NCBI RefSeq assembly: GCF_003569045.1
Contig: NZ_BFCB01000002.1
Span: 971,504-1,035,503, forward strand
Source of the DNA: Aggregatilinea lenta
GTDB lineage: Bacteria; Chloroflexota; Anaerolineae; Aggregatilineales; Aggregatilineaceae
Length of the DNA stretch: 64,000 nt
Direction: 5' to 3'
Shown piece after piece: positions 34,557 to 43,254 of the stretch. The notes under the pieces are model-generated. The model was not told where the DNA came from. It worked only from the letters and a program-made list of their open reading frames with translations, and did not search any database. The position numbers were made by a program, and so were the translations under genes. Position 1 is the first letter of the stretch. Each line of letters begins with the position of its first letter.

Positions 34557-36035
34557 CTACAGCCCCAGCACGGCGCTATCGTCCAGGCGGGCGTAATCCG
34601 CCGCGTCGAGCAGGCAGTACGTGCGCTCGTCTGCGCGCTCCAAAAAGAAGGTCGCCGCGAACCCGGCGCGCTCGATGTCGTACGCGACGGCGCGTACCCA
34701 ATGCGCCGCGCCCGCCATACCGCTCTGCGGATCGTCGATCCCCACCTTATCCATGATCTCGACCGCGAAGACGCTCGTCGTGCCGATCCGCCCGCGCCCG
34801 CGCGCCTCGATCCGGTCGGCATTGAGAGCCGCCGCGCCAAAACGCCCGACCAGGTACTGCGCCAGCGCCAGCCCAAAGACCGGATCGGGCTGCATCGGCA
34901 GGTCGAGCGCCCGCGCGCGGATCTCGTAGGCGTCCAGGCTGTCGTCGTTGGCGGCGGCCAGAGTGATCGGGTCGTAGGTGACGATGGGCTGGCCCCATAC
35001 CTGGAGCCGCGTCACGTAGAGTACGTGCGCCGTCGCGTTGACCAGGGTGATCTCGACGCGTGTTGCTTCCGCCTGCGCCGTCACGCTCACGCCCGGCGCG
35101 GTGGTCAGGTTGTAGCCGGTCGCGTCGGCATGGGTCCAGATCTGGTAATCCGTCCCCGCGACGAGCGGCGGCACGTTGACCGCCCCCACGCGCGTCCCGG
35201 CGGCGTCGCGGAACAGGCCGTAGATCGTGCGCGCCTCGCCGGGAGCCAAGCGCAGCACCGTCCGCGCCGCCCAGATGACCTGCAGCGCGCCCAGCGTCTC
35301 GACCGGGTACACCGTGACCTGCGCCTGATTGATCACCGGATCGATGCCCATCGCCACGCGCAGCCCGTCGAGCGGCGTGCTGGCGTCCACGGCGAGCACA
35401 GGCGCGGCCAGCGGATTCTGTGCGCGCTCCCGGCTGTGAAACGTCGCCTGCCCCGCACGACTGATGAAGAACCGCCCGTAGACCGTCTCGCAGATCAGGC
35501 GCAGCGCGTCGAGCGCGGTCGTGGACTCCGGCGGCCACGCGCGCCCGTAATGCACCAGCGCGTCGCCGTTGTCGTCGATGCTGGCGGCGGGCGGCGTATA
35601 GACCCCGGCGATCACTGCTTCGACCGCCGCCGCGACGGGCTTGCTGTCCTCGTGCGGCACGCCGATCCGCGCCCGCGCCAACAAGGGGATCGCGTCGGAG
35701 CAGGCGATCTCGACCTCACCCGCGCCCCACGATCCTGCATCCGGTGCGATACGGTCGATGGTCCCGAAAAACAGGACGTGCTCGCCGTCCTCGTCCGCCC
35801 CCATCACCCGCACGCGCCGCCGGGGGCGCAGCAGTCCGGCCAGCGGCCCCGCCGCGTTCCCCGGACTGAAGCGCCGCGCCCGGTTATCGAGCGTCAGCAC
35901 GCATTCGCCCGGCCCCGCGACCGGATCGCCCGCCTGCTCGAAGCCAGAGCGAATGCGCGCCCGCCGGAGGTACGGCGTTTCGTCCTGCCACGCCCCCGCC
36001 TCCCATTCCACCTGCACCCCGAACTCGACCGCCAT
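34557..36035 (-). CDS. Phage tail protein (baseplate/distal tail-like)
   Basis: 492 residues. The N-terminus follows the actinophage minor-tail pattern: VQVEWEAGAWQDETPYLRRARIRSGF, then GECVLTLDNRARRFSPGNAAGPLAG and LRPRRRVRVMG, that is, a tail domain with the LDNxxxRFSP motif seen in siphophage tail-tip and baseplate hub proteins. A long beta-rich middle and C-terminus follow, without visible enzymatic motifs. It is probably part of the tail tip. No tape-measure gene lies upstream of it, as would be expected for a long-tailed phage. The start ATG has GAAGGGGG upstream. Confidence 0.8.
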   Translation of the reverse strand: MAVEFGVQVEWEAGAWQDETPYLRRARIRSGFEQAGDPVAGPGECVLTLDNRARRFSPGNAAGPLAGLLRPRRRVRVMGADEDGEHVLFFGTIDRIAPDAGSWGAGEVEIACSDAIPLLARARIGVPHEDSKPVAAAVEAVIAGVYTPPAASIDDNGDALVHYGRAWPPESTTALDALRLICETVYGRFFISRAGQATFHSRERAQNPLAAPVLAVDASTPLDGLRVAMGIDPVINQAQVTVYPVETLGALQVIWAARTVLRLAPGEARTIYGLFRDAAGTRVGAVNVPPLVAGTDYQIWTHADATGYNLTTAPGVSVTAQAEATRVEITLVNATAHVLYVTRLQVWGQPIVTYDPITLAAANDDSLDAYEIRARALDLPMQPDPVFGLALAQYLVGRFGAAALNADRIEARGRGRIGTTSVFAVEIMDKVGIDDPQSGMAGAAHWVRAVAYDIERAGFAATFFLERADERTYCLLDAADYARLDDSAVLGL

Positions 36036-36143
36036 CGCGCCCCCTTCTCTCGCTGCCCGCCCGTCCGCTGACGAAACGGTCTAGCGAATCCGTATAACCC
36101 TGCACTTACTGACTCCCCTCTTGAGCCGAAAGGATTTGTGTCC

Positions 36144-36881
36144 ATGCGCCGCTCCAGACTGCTCTCCGCCGCCCTGGTCACTCTGATCGCAGCCGCCGTC
36201 ACGCCGGGCGCGCTGCCCGCCGCCGCGCAAAGCCCCACCCCGGAGCGTGTCGAGATCACCGCGCCGGATGGGATCGTGCTGGTCGGCAGCTACTACGCGC
36301 CGCCCGCCAATGCGGACGATCCCGCCCGCGCCCTGCTGCTGATGCATCACAGCGGCGGCCAGAAGGAAGTGTGGATCGACTTCATCCCTGTGGCCCAGGA
36401 GGCCGGATACGCGCTGGTCACGGTCGATCTGCGCGGCTACGGTGAGAGCGGCGGCGAGACGTCCGACTGGCAGTCGATGGAAGCCGACGCGCACCTGTGG
36501 CTCGCATGGCTGCGCGACCAACCGGGCATCGATCCCGACCGCGTGAGCATCGTCGGGTCCAGCATAGGCGGCGACCTGGGTCTGCGCGTGATGGTGAACG
36601 ACGAGGCGCTGCGCACGGTCGTATCGCTCTCGCCGCGCCTGGACGTCAACGGGATGACCACGGCGGACGCAATGGAAGCGGTGGCCGCGCGCCCGATCTT
36701 CTTCGCCGCCGGACAGGGCGACGCGCTGGACGCGGAAGCGACGCGCACGCTGTTTGCGCTGGCGACCGGCGACGTGCAGGCCCGCCTGTACGATCACGGC
36801 GCGTGCTGCACGACGCTGTTCACGCTGGAACGCGACCTCGCGCCCGCCGTGATCGCCTGGCTGGACCGCACCAACAAGTAA
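36144..36881 (+). CDS. Secreted alpha/beta hydrolase (dienelactone-hydrolase-like)
   Basis: 245 residues. A signal peptide (about 1-29, ending AAAQ) is followed by a hydrolase fold with HHSGGQKEVW (oxyanion region), nucleophile motif GSSIGG (about 133-138), a likely acid in AAGQGDALD and a C-terminal His in YDHGAC. The substrate is unknown. It is encoded on the plus strand between two minus-strand phage genes. AAAGGA lies about 9 bp before ATG 36144; a GTG at 36138 would be too close. Confidence 0.82.
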   Translation: MRRSRLLSAALVTLIAAAVTPGALPAAAQSPTPERVEITAPDGIVLVGSYYAPPANADDPARALLLMHHSGGQKEVWIDFIPVAQEAGYALVTVDLRGYGESGGETSDWQSMEADAHLWLAWLRDQPGIDPDRVSIVGSSIGGDLGLRVMVNDEALRTVVSLSPRLDVNGMTTADAMEAVAARPIFFAAGQGDALDAEATRTLFALATGDVQARLYDHGACCTTLFTLERDLAPAVIAWLDRTNK

Positions 36882-36900
36882 GCGATCCGCCTGCGCTGCC

Positions 36901-37338
36901 TCACGGGACGTCGAGCGTCCAGGTGTGCAGGAACGTCGCGGCGTGGTAGTCCACGCCCGCATAACGCACGACGCCGGCGCGGACCGCGCAGCGCAGTGCC
37001 ACCGCCAATGCGCCACCCAGGATCGGATCGGCGGCGAGGGCGGCCATCGTCGCGTCGATCAGGCCCACCAGCGCGGGCAGGCCGCCGCGCAGGCCATAAC
37101 CCGCCGCGACCGGCTCGGCCAGCAGCACGTGTGCGATCCGCACGTCGAGCCGTCCATCCCCCGCGCTGAACTGGTTCGGCTCCAGCCCCGACCCCTCGCC
37201 CGCGAGTTCGGGCAGGATCACCAGCGCGGGCAGCTGCGCCCGCGTCAGGGCGTTGGGCGTCTCGTCCAGCGGGTAGACCGTCACGCCCGGCACGTCCAGC
37301 GCGCCGAGGTTCTCCAGCGCGGTCGCCAATGCGCCCAT
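36901..37338 (-). CDS. Probable phage tail-completion or neck protein
   Basis: 145 residues. The size, position (between the head-tail connector and tail genes) and content suggest a tail terminator or neck protein; I see no decisive motif. The N-terminus ALATALENLGALDVPGVTVYPLDETPNALTRAQLPALVILPE resembles the short mixed fold of phage tail-completion proteins. AGGAGG lies 7 bp before ATG 37338, a near-perfect ribosome-binding site. It belongs to the phage-like series and is convergent with the hydrolase gene. Confidence 0.6.
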   Translation of the reverse strand: MGALATALENLGALDVPGVTVYPLDETPNALTRAQLPALVILPELAGEGSGLEPNQFSAGDGRLDVRIAHVLLAEPVAAGYGLRGGLPALVGLIDATMAALAADPILGGALAVALRCAVRAGVVRYAGVDYHAATFLHTWTLDVP

Positions 37339-37410
37339 TGCGTCATCCTCCTGTGCGAACATGAAATGCAGCCTTCAGCCGTTAGCAATTAGCAGTTGGC
37401 CAGAACAAAA

Positions 37411-37430
37411 GCGCCTCACCCCCGGCCCCC
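37411..37430. repeat. Truncated PU-B at the connector stop codon
   Basis: Only one half of the PU-B family is present (GCGCCTCACCCCCGGCCCCC). It runs directly into the stop codon of the head-tail connector gene. It may have supplied a new 3' end. Confidence 0.6.
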
Positions 37431-38266
37431 TACGCCACGCGAATGCGCGCCAGCGGGCCGAGGATCTGCGTCACGTCGTCGGGCAGCGCGGGCGGCACGG
37501 CAATTTGGCCGCGCAGCGCGCCCGCCGCCTGCACGAAGCCTGCGTCGCGCTGCTTGTAGAGCCACGCCGCGACGCGCAGACACACCTGCCGCACGTCCTC
37601 CGGGGGCAGATACAGCTCGACCGGCGCGCTGACCGGATGCACGCTGGCCGTCGTGCCGTTCGCGCCGCGCTCGACCGTCAGCAGATCGTCGTCCGTGTCC
37701 ACCGCCAGCACGCTCAGGTATTCCGACCCGATGCGGATTAAACGGCCCGGACTGAAGCGCGGTCCGCCCCCCATCCATGGCCCGTCCGCGTCCGCCACCG
37801 CAATCACCGTCTCGTCCGCGCCCAGCGGATCGTTCTGCACGTCATCGCCGGAATCCGCCCAGGCCCGCGCCCAGTCGGGATGACAGCCCCACGTGCCGTC
37901 CACACCGATCGCGGCCAGCGGATCGTCACGAGTGGTGAACAGGACGCGCGTCCGGTCCAGCGCCAGGCTCGACTTCACGGCCTCGTTGGCGGGCAGCGCG
38001 CGCACCGCGTCCAGCGCGATCGACGCGCCGTCGCCGTTGGTCAGCGCGTGCAGCTCGAGCAAATCATCGTCGAGCAGCAGGATGCCCGGCCCGGTGTAAT
38101 CCACCGCGCGCACCTGGCGGCGCGGGTAGAAGACGCGCCCGGTGTGCCGCTCGATCAGCCGCGACGCCGCACCTAACAGGTCCACGAGCAGGTCGTCGTC
38201 CGCGTGCTGCACGGCGCTCAATCCCAGGCCGCGACGCAGCGCATCAAGGGTTCCATAATGATTCAT
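37430..38266 (-). CDS. Phage head-tail connector (gp6-like)
   Basis: 278 residues. The N-terminus LDALRRGLGLSAVQHADDDLLVDLLGAASRLIERHTGRVFYPRR matches the gp6-type connector family (helical segment, then RxxGRxFYP). The C-terminal RQVCLRVAAWLYKQRDAG is the second characteristic helix. The connector forms a ring between portal and tail. The middle is an enlarged beta insert with respect to the usual 100-200 residues. GGAGGAGC lies upstream of the start. Confidence 0.82.
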   Translation of the reverse strand: MNHYGTLDALRRGLGLSAVQHADDDLLVDLLGAASRLIERHTGRVFYPRRQVRAVDYTGPGILLLDDDLLELHALTNGDGASIALDAVRALPANEAVKSSLALDRTRVLFTTRDDPLAAIGVDGTWGCHPDWARAWADSGDDVQNDPLGADETVIAVADADGPWMGGGPRFSPGRLIRIGSEYLSVLAVDTDDDLLTVERGANGTTASVHPVSAPVELYLPPEDVRQVCLRVAAWLYKQRDAGFVQAAGALRGQIAVPPALPDDVTQILGPLARIRVA

Positions 38267-38376
38267 CGATGCTCCTCCTCTTTACATGTCTTTACAATTG
38301 ACCATTCGCTTACCTCGTTCACTCAAGATTTCATGAATTATTTCGAAAGGTATAGACCACCCCGGCGTAAATCCGG

Positions 38377-38382
38377 TATGAT
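38377..38382 (+). promoter_or_regulatory. -10 box of the first FHA gene
   Basis: TATGAT, about 50 bp before GTG 38432. Confidence 0.35.
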
Positions 38383-38431
38383 TAGTAAGACTTGTCCAAC
38401 AGCTTAACCAAACCCTTAAGGAATCTTCATC

Positions 38432-38986
38432 GTGCCGGTCCCGACCGATCCGCTCAAGGAACAGCAAATTCGGTGCAATCGGTGTGGCAATTACGCCCCG
38501 CCCAGCGCCATTCGCTGCCCGCACTGCGGAGAAGCCCTGCTGACTCTGATCACGCCGGTCACGGTGCCGGTCCTGCGCCGCCCGCTAACAATGCCGGGCG
38601 ACAACACGGCCTACCGGCTGTTCCCCGTCGAAGCCCGCGCCATCCTCCAGCTGCTGCCTTCCGGCATCTGCCTGCCGGTCGACGTCAGGAGTCCGCTCGT
38701 GCTGGGCCGCGAAGACGGCGGCAGCACCGACGAGATTCTCGACCTGACCGAGTTCAATGCGGTCAAGCACGGCGTCTCGCGCCGCCACGTGCTGCTCCAG
38801 CGCGATGGCAGCCGCCTGCTGGTCAGCGACCTGGGCAGCACCAACGGCACGCACCTCAACGGATCGCTCATTTTGCCCAACCAGGAACACATCATCGCCC
38901 ACGGCGACAAGCTTATCCTCGGCACGCTGCACCTGCTCATCTCGTTCTCCACGTTTGAATCCGAACTCGGCGACAGCACGCGCTAG
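38432..38986 (+). CDS. FHA-domain protein with N-terminal zinc ribbon
   Basis: 184 residues. Cys15, Cys18, Cys29 and Cys32 form a zinc ribbon (CNRCGN...CPHCGE). A linker leads to an FHA domain (about 85-175) with LGRE, VSRRHVLL and SDLGSTNGTHLNG, the phosphothreonine-binding loops. It probably reads phosphorylated partners of the Ser/Thr kinase, which is inference. The start is GTG 38432 (AAGGA upstream). The plus-strand gene lies between the phage connector and capsid genes. Confidence 0.9.
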   Translation: MPVPTDPLKEQQIRCNRCGNYAPPSAIRCPHCGEALLTLITPVTVPVLRRPLTMPGDNTAYRLFPVEARAILQLLPSGICLPVDVRSPLVLGREDGGSTDEILDLTEFNAVKHGVSRRHVLLQRDGSRLLVSDLGSTNGTHLNGSLILPNQEHIIAHGDKLILGTLHLLISFSTFESELGDSTR

Positions 38987-39091
38987 ATTCCTACCCCTAC
39001 AAACTTCCCATTTCGCGCCTGCGCTTCCCGTGCGAATATGAATTTCGTCCAAAATATGCCGCATCCATTGCGATTCAATTAAAAAATGATT

Positions 39092-39097
39092 TATAAT
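39092..39097 (+). promoter_or_regulatory. -10 box of the second FHA gene
   Basis: TATAAT, in an AT-rich stretch that also holds TATAAA at 39102. The start codon is about 90 bp downstream. Confidence 0.4.
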
Positions 39098-39187
39098 TCG
39101 TTATAAAGCAACGCTTCCTGAAGGGTCAGGTGGCGGCTCACCGACCGTTGTAACCAGTTCACCGCTGGGCCTATGGAGCACAACCTT

Positions 39188-39706
39188 ATGGCACTTTCGC
39201 CTCACAGCCCATCATCACCCCCCGATCGATCGCGCGTTCCCCACGAGCGCGGTCTGTTCAACCTCCAGGGCGCGACCAAACCCGCACCCCCGCTGAACGA
39301 ACGCCCATCGTTTATGGCTGCGCTCGATTCTGAAGCGCGCGCCCAGCGTTCCGTCGTAACGCCAGACATGAGCCTGCGGCTGCTGTTCCAGTTCTCCGGC
39401 CAGACGCTGCTGCTGCCGCTGACGGACTCGTGGATTTTGGGACGTGCCACGCTGAACATGCCCGCCGCCACCCCCGTTGCGGCGCGGTCCGCCGTCGCGC
39501 AGAACAAGACCGTCTCGCGCGAGCACTGCATGTTCCGCTTCAGCGACAATCACGCCGTGGTGATCGACCTCAAGAGCACGAACGGCACCTACATCAACGG
39601 CCAGCGCCTGGAACCGTACCGCGAGTACATCCTGGTCGACGGCGACGAGCTGCGCATGGCCACACTGCGCTCGACGGTGAGCTTCACGGGTGCCGCAGCC
39701 TATTAA
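39188..39706 (+). CDS. FHA-domain protein
   Basis: 172 residues. A Ser/Pro-rich N-terminus (about 1-60) is followed by an FHA domain with WILGRATLN, VSREHCMF and DLKSTNGTYING, then LVDGDELRMAT. It is a second phosphothreonine reader next to the zinc-ribbon FHA protein, but with its own promoter and no close sequence identity. ATG 39188 is preferred because GGAG lies 9 bp upstream; ATG 39173 would lack one. It is convergent with the phage capsid gene. Confidence 0.88.
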   Translation: MALSPHSPSSPPDRSRVPHERGLFNLQGATKPAPPLNERPSFMAALDSEARAQRSVVTPDMSLRLLFQFSGQTLLLPLTDSWILGRATLNMPAATPVAARSAVAQNKTVSREHCMFRFSDNHAVVIDLKSTNGTYINGQRLEPYREYILVDGDELRMATLRSTVSFTGAAAY

Positions 39707-39979
39707 TTAGCTCCACCCCAGGAACGCCCATTCCGACGCGGCGCGCGGGGCGCCCAACGTCAGTGTGTCACCCGGGCAGGTGCGGTAACGGCACGCCACA
39801 CCTACCCGGCAATATTTTCCCAGGATCCCCCCGCCGCTGGCGCATGGTGCCAGGGCGGGTTAGAAACCCGCCCCTACAAAACACGCTGAGACGGGCTTGT
39901 CGACCCTCTGCAATCCAGGTTGGAGAGGGGCCGGAGGTGAGGTCGCGGTTGCTTTTCCCTGATCCCTGTTCCCCAACCC
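39707..39979. repeat. Intergenic PU-A and PU-B between FHA and capsid genes
   Basis: A PU-A (39852-39877, centre GGTTAGAAACC) is followed about 20 bp later by a PU-B hairpin with a slightly altered sequence (39900-39949). It is a diverged composite element. The first 140 bp hold no recognised signal. Confidence 0.75.
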
Positions 39980-41794
39980 CTAAACCGTGATGTTGTACAG
40001 CGCGCTCGCCACGTCCGTATCCAGCGGCGCGAAGGCCAGCCGCACGGTTGCCACCATCTGGTACGCGTCGTAGTACGGCAGGTAGTCCATCGTCGCGGCG
40101 ATGCGCCGCCGGTAGCCGACCACCCAGCCGGGCCGGTAGACGCACACGGCCTGCCCCTTGGTGTTGCCGGTGGTGTCGGCCTTGCCGTCGTCCTGCGTGA
40201 GCGGCATCTCCGGGCTGACCAGGATCGGCACGCCATCCAGCTTGGCGATCTCGCCCGTAAGCACCGTCGCATACGGCCCGAACTTGTCCACCGTCGCCAC
40301 TTCGCTGATGCTGAGCAGCTTGGCGTAGGTGCTGCCGTCCACGACCCACGCACAATCCTTGGGGCGCAGCGCGTAACGCGGGTCCATCAGGAAGCGCGTC
40401 GAGCGCAGCAGCGCCACCGAGGGCGCGCCGCCCGCGCTCTGCCGGTTGGCGGTGTTGGTGACCAGCGGCAGCTTGCGCAGGCCATCGAAGGCCAGCACCC
40501 GCGCCGTCGCGCTCGGTGCGGCATTGTCGCTGTTGATGTTGCCCGTCGCGGCGGTCGTCGTGTCGCCATTGAGCAGCACGTGATCGATCGCGTCGGCCAT
40601 CGCACGCAGCGCCTGCTCGCGGTAGAGCGGGATCAGGGGAATGGTCGTGTCTTCGGCCAACTCCGCCGAGAACCCGACGCGCAGCGCGAGCTTCTTGGCG
40701 CTCAGCGTCACCTTACCGCTGCCGATTTGGCTGTCGGGGATGGGGTTGGCGCTGCCCAGCGTCAGGTCGTCCTCGTCCTGCGTTTCGGGCACGTAGTACA
40801 CCGTCGGGTCCGTGCCGGAGATCGGCAGCTCGAACGGGTTCGAGGGCATCTCCACGATGCGGAACAGCGGCAGCACCACGTTCTCCGCGCGGGCCTTGCG
40901 CCACAGCTCGCTGGACCAGATGTCCGGCACCCACTCCTGCCCGAAGCCTTCGTTGGCCACGTGCATCAGCTCGTCGGACTTGACCGGCAGGGCGCGCAGC
41001 GCGCCCCCATCCAGCCGCCCGCCGTCCACGGCGCGGTACGCCTTGTGCGCCAGCTCGCGCAGGAACGCAGCCGAGGGCGTCCACTGCCCGCTGCGACTGA
41101 GCCAGGTATGCATGAAGGCCATGTCCACCGCGTCAAGGTCCGCGTACTTGCTGCGCACCTCGATGGCCGGGACGTGCGGACGCACCGCCTCCTGCGCGAC
41201 CGGCAGCCGCTTGATCGCGTCGCCGCGCCCGTTCCCCGTTAACTGATCCATGCGTTCGTTCCCCTCTCCCGCGTCCTGCCCTAACAAGTCATCCGTCGGC
41301 AGCCCCAGCGCCTCGAACGCCGCCTTGACCGCCACCGCATCGGTGAAACGCGGCTCGGCGGGGCTGGGCGTCAGACTGCCCTCCACAATCGGCCAGCGCC
41401 GGATGTGTCCATCCGTGCCGACCGCCACCAAATGCGGTAGGCTGCCGCTGCTCCACCCCAACATCTCGCGCTGTACCAGATCCAGCACGGCGCGCGCCCA
41501 GCGGCTGCGCAAGTCGAGCTGGGCCTGGACCCATACGCCCGTGTCGTCGGCGCGCAACGACTCGATCTGCCCGATCATCACCGGTCCCAGCTCGCCGTCC
41601 AGCCCGTGCTGGTAGAGCACCGGGCGACGCGGGTACCAGTCCAGCCCCAGCTCCGTGTCCGGGGTGAAAAACTCGCCGTGCAAATCGCGCTTGGTCGCGT
41701 CGCCCCACACGACGAGATAGCCGCCGATTCGCCCTTTCGTGTCCAACGTCTTCGCCGCCGTCAGCACCGGCGCGCGGATGGTGCCGCGTCCCAT
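39980..41794 (-). CDS. Fused HK97-type prohead protease and major capsid protein
   Basis: 604 residues. The N-terminal part (about 1-165) is a prohead protease with the expected triad: His63 in LYQHG, Ser116 in GWSSGS and Glu138 in IVEGSLTP. The C-terminal part (about 200-604) is an HK97-fold major capsid protein (VPDIWSSELWRKARAENVVLPLFRIVEM, the long KKLALRVGFSAELAED segment and the final YQMVATVRLAFAPLDTDVASALYNI). The protease should cut itself from the capsid precursor. AGGAGGGGCG precedes the ATG. A LexA-type operator is in the promoter. The gene is intact. Confidence 0.9.
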   Translation of the reverse strand: MGRGTIRAPVLTAAKTLDTKGRIGGYLVVWGDATKRDLHGEFFTPDTELGLDWYPRRPVLYQHGLDGELGPVMIGQIESLRADDTGVWVQAQLDLRSRWARAVLDLVQREMLGWSSGSLPHLVAVGTDGHIRRWPIVEGSLTPSPAEPRFTDAVAVKAAFEALGLPTDDLLGQDAGEGNERMDQLTGNGRGDAIKRLPVAQEAVRPHVPAIEVRSKYADLDAVDMAFMHTWLSRSGQWTPSAAFLRELAHKAYRAVDGGRLDGGALRALPVKSDELMHVANEGFGQEWVPDIWSSELWRKARAENVVLPLFRIVEMPSNPFELPISGTDPTVYYVPETQDEDDLTLGSANPIPDSQIGSGKVTLSAKKLALRVGFSAELAEDTTIPLIPLYREQALRAMADAIDHVLLNGDTTTAATGNINSDNAAPSATARVLAFDGLRKLPLVTNTANRQSAGGAPSVALLRSTRFLMDPRYALRPKDCAWVVDGSTYAKLLSISEVATVDKFGPYATVLTGEIAKLDGVPILVSPEMPLTQDDGKADTTGNTKGQAVCVYRPGWVVGYRRRIAATMDYLPYYDAYQMVATVRLAFAPLDTDVASALYNITV

Positions 41795-41832
41795 CGCCCC
41801 TCCTGCCTGTCTTCATGTCACAACGCTCTACC

Positions 41833-41861
41833 AGAATAGAACATATATTCTGCTTTGTCTT
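41833..41861 (-). promoter_or_regulatory. Capsid-gene promoter with LexA/DinR-like operator in the spacer
   Basis: On the minus strand AAGACA (41861-41856), a 17-bp spacer, then TATTCT (41838-41833). The spacer contains GAAC-ATAT-ATTC (41839-41850 on the plus strand), one mismatch from GAAC-N4-GTTC and sharing the ATAT centre with the perfect site at 4201-4214. Start ATG is about 40 bp downstream. Confidence 0.55.
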
Positions 41862-41990
41862 CGCCCCAAGCGGCTCATTGTTAGTTTTCAGCCGGTAATG
41901 GTGGCTTTTAGCGGCTAACGAAACCACACCGGGTACGGGCAAACCCAGTCCGGCGGCGTACTGGACCTATCGTGCCCTCTCCGACGCTCG

Positions 41991-41996
41991 TATAAT
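41991..41996 (+). promoter_or_regulatory. -10 box of the lipoprotein gene
   Basis: TATAAT, 43 bp before ATG 42039. Confidence 0.5.
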
Positions 41997-42038
41997 GAGC
42001 GTCGGGATGGGTGCCCTATTTCACAATGGAGGACAAAA

Positions 42039-42911
42039 ATGGTTTCGCGGGTTCAAAAGTGGGGAGTGCCGCTGCTCCTGGCTGCGGCGCTGATCGTGCT
42101 GGCTGCGTGCGAACCGCCAGCCGGGATCGTGCAGAGTGTTCGGTGTGACAGCAACGTGTTTATGCTGACCTATACGGCAACGAATGACACCGGAACGACA
42201 TCCCAGGATTATGCCACCAGCATTTATATGTTGCAGGGCAGCAGCCCGGATGTTATGGCGGATAAGATTGTGGGACTTGCCGGGTCCGAGCAGTACCCGC
42301 CAGGCTATTTTCCGCCCGGCTATGTTGGCCCCGCGATGCCTTCCGAAGCGACCGGGGATGTGTACTCCATCGCGGTTCCAATCGTGGGACCCAACAATCT
42401 GTTGAGCGGCGATCCCTGGGCGGCAGGAACCCAGTTTTATGCCGTCATTACCTATGATATAGGTCTGGCGAGGATGGCCCCGCCCGTGACCTGCACCCCG
42501 GATGAAAGTGAATCTGGTCGGGAATCTGGTGAAGACTCTGTTGAGGGGCCGCAGTTCTGGGAGCCGGGGGACAGCCGGATCAACCGTGATCCGGGCGCGC
42601 TGGCCGCGATTTACCCGATCAGTTACGGCGCGCGCGGCACGGGTCTGCACATTTACCGGGTGATGCCCGATGGTGTGGGCGTGCTTGCCCTGGAGGTCAC
42701 GCCGGAAATGCTGGCGGCTGCCCCCGAACTCCCGGAAAGCTACATGATTATCGCGCGGTCCGAGGATGGTTACGTCGAGCTTGCCAGGCTCCCGACCGGC
42801 CAGTACCAGCTTAACGCCGGTCCCGATGGTGAAGGCAAGATTCACGTGGTCGTGTTCGATGGCCTCCAGTCCGGGGCCACCTGGATACCCTTCACGGTCA
42901 GCGTTAACTAG
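42039..42911 (+). CDS. Lipoprotein of unknown function
   Basis: 290 residues. The signal sequence ends in a lipobox, LAAC (Cys24), so the mature protein is anchored to the membrane. The N-terminal half has conserved-looking GPNNLLSGDPWAAGTQFYAVITYDIG; the C-terminal half is beta-rich (GTGLHIYRVMPDGVGVLALEVTPEM). No known family. GGAGGACAAAA precedes the ATG. It is a plus-strand gene inserted between the capsid and LysM genes, and less GC-rich than most neighbours. Confidence 0.75.
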   Translation: MVSRVQKWGVPLLLAAALIVLAACEPPAGIVQSVRCDSNVFMLTYTATNDTGTTSQDYATSIYMLQGSSPDVMADKIVGLAGSEQYPPGYFPPGYVGPAMPSEATGDVYSIAVPIVGPNNLLSGDPWAAGTQFYAVITYDIGLARMAPPVTCTPDESESGRESGEDSVEGPQFWEPGDSRINRDPGALAAIYPISYGARGTGLHIYRVMPDGVGVLALEVTPEMLAAAPELPESYMIIARSEDGYVELARLPTGQYQLNAGPDGEGKIHVVVFDGLQSGATWIPFTVSVN

Positions 42912-43254
42912 ACGCTGTATGCACTTTCTGAGCGAGAAAACGGGCTTCTCACATGCCTATTGACCCATGATCCGTAGGGGCGGGGCTTGCTCCGCCCGGT
43001 TTTCCTGGGGTGGTTCCTCTTCCCGCCGCTTGTGTTACCGTTGGCGAACGCGACGCGACGTTGTTTCGTAGGGGCGGGTTAGAAACCCGCCCGGTCGGGG
43101 CAGTTCATGAACTGCCCCGACAAAACCAATTCGCCAACAGTGCCGCTTGTGTGGGGGCAAACCAGTTCGCCACCCGGGCAAACAAAAACACAGGGGCGCA
43201 TTCAGCACGCCCCTGCGGAGACTTCGTTACGGATATTCGGCTGCGGCTGTGCGG
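42912..43254. repeat. Repeat block: PU-C and three PU-A palindromes, ending in a terminator
   Basis: A PU-C copy (42908-42970) flows directly into PU-A (42974-42998), the same PU-C/PU-A junction as at 4231-4324. More PU-A units lie at 43068-43093 and 43094-43121, back to back. The right end (43191-43215) is a hairpin that terminates the LysM gene. Confidence 0.75.
43179..43215 (-). terminator. Terminator of the LysM protein gene
   Basis: Stem CAGGGGCG (43191-43198) / CGCCCCTG (43208-43215). On the minus strand the stem is followed by TGTTTTTGTTTG. About 40 bp past the stop codon. Confidence 0.75.

Noticed and set aside
34503..36071. A 522-codon plus-strand frame over the phage tail gene
   Set aside because: Composition (Arg, Ala and His rich) is that of a GC-rich shadow frame. 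The minus strand has a recognisable tail protein with a good ribosome-binding site.
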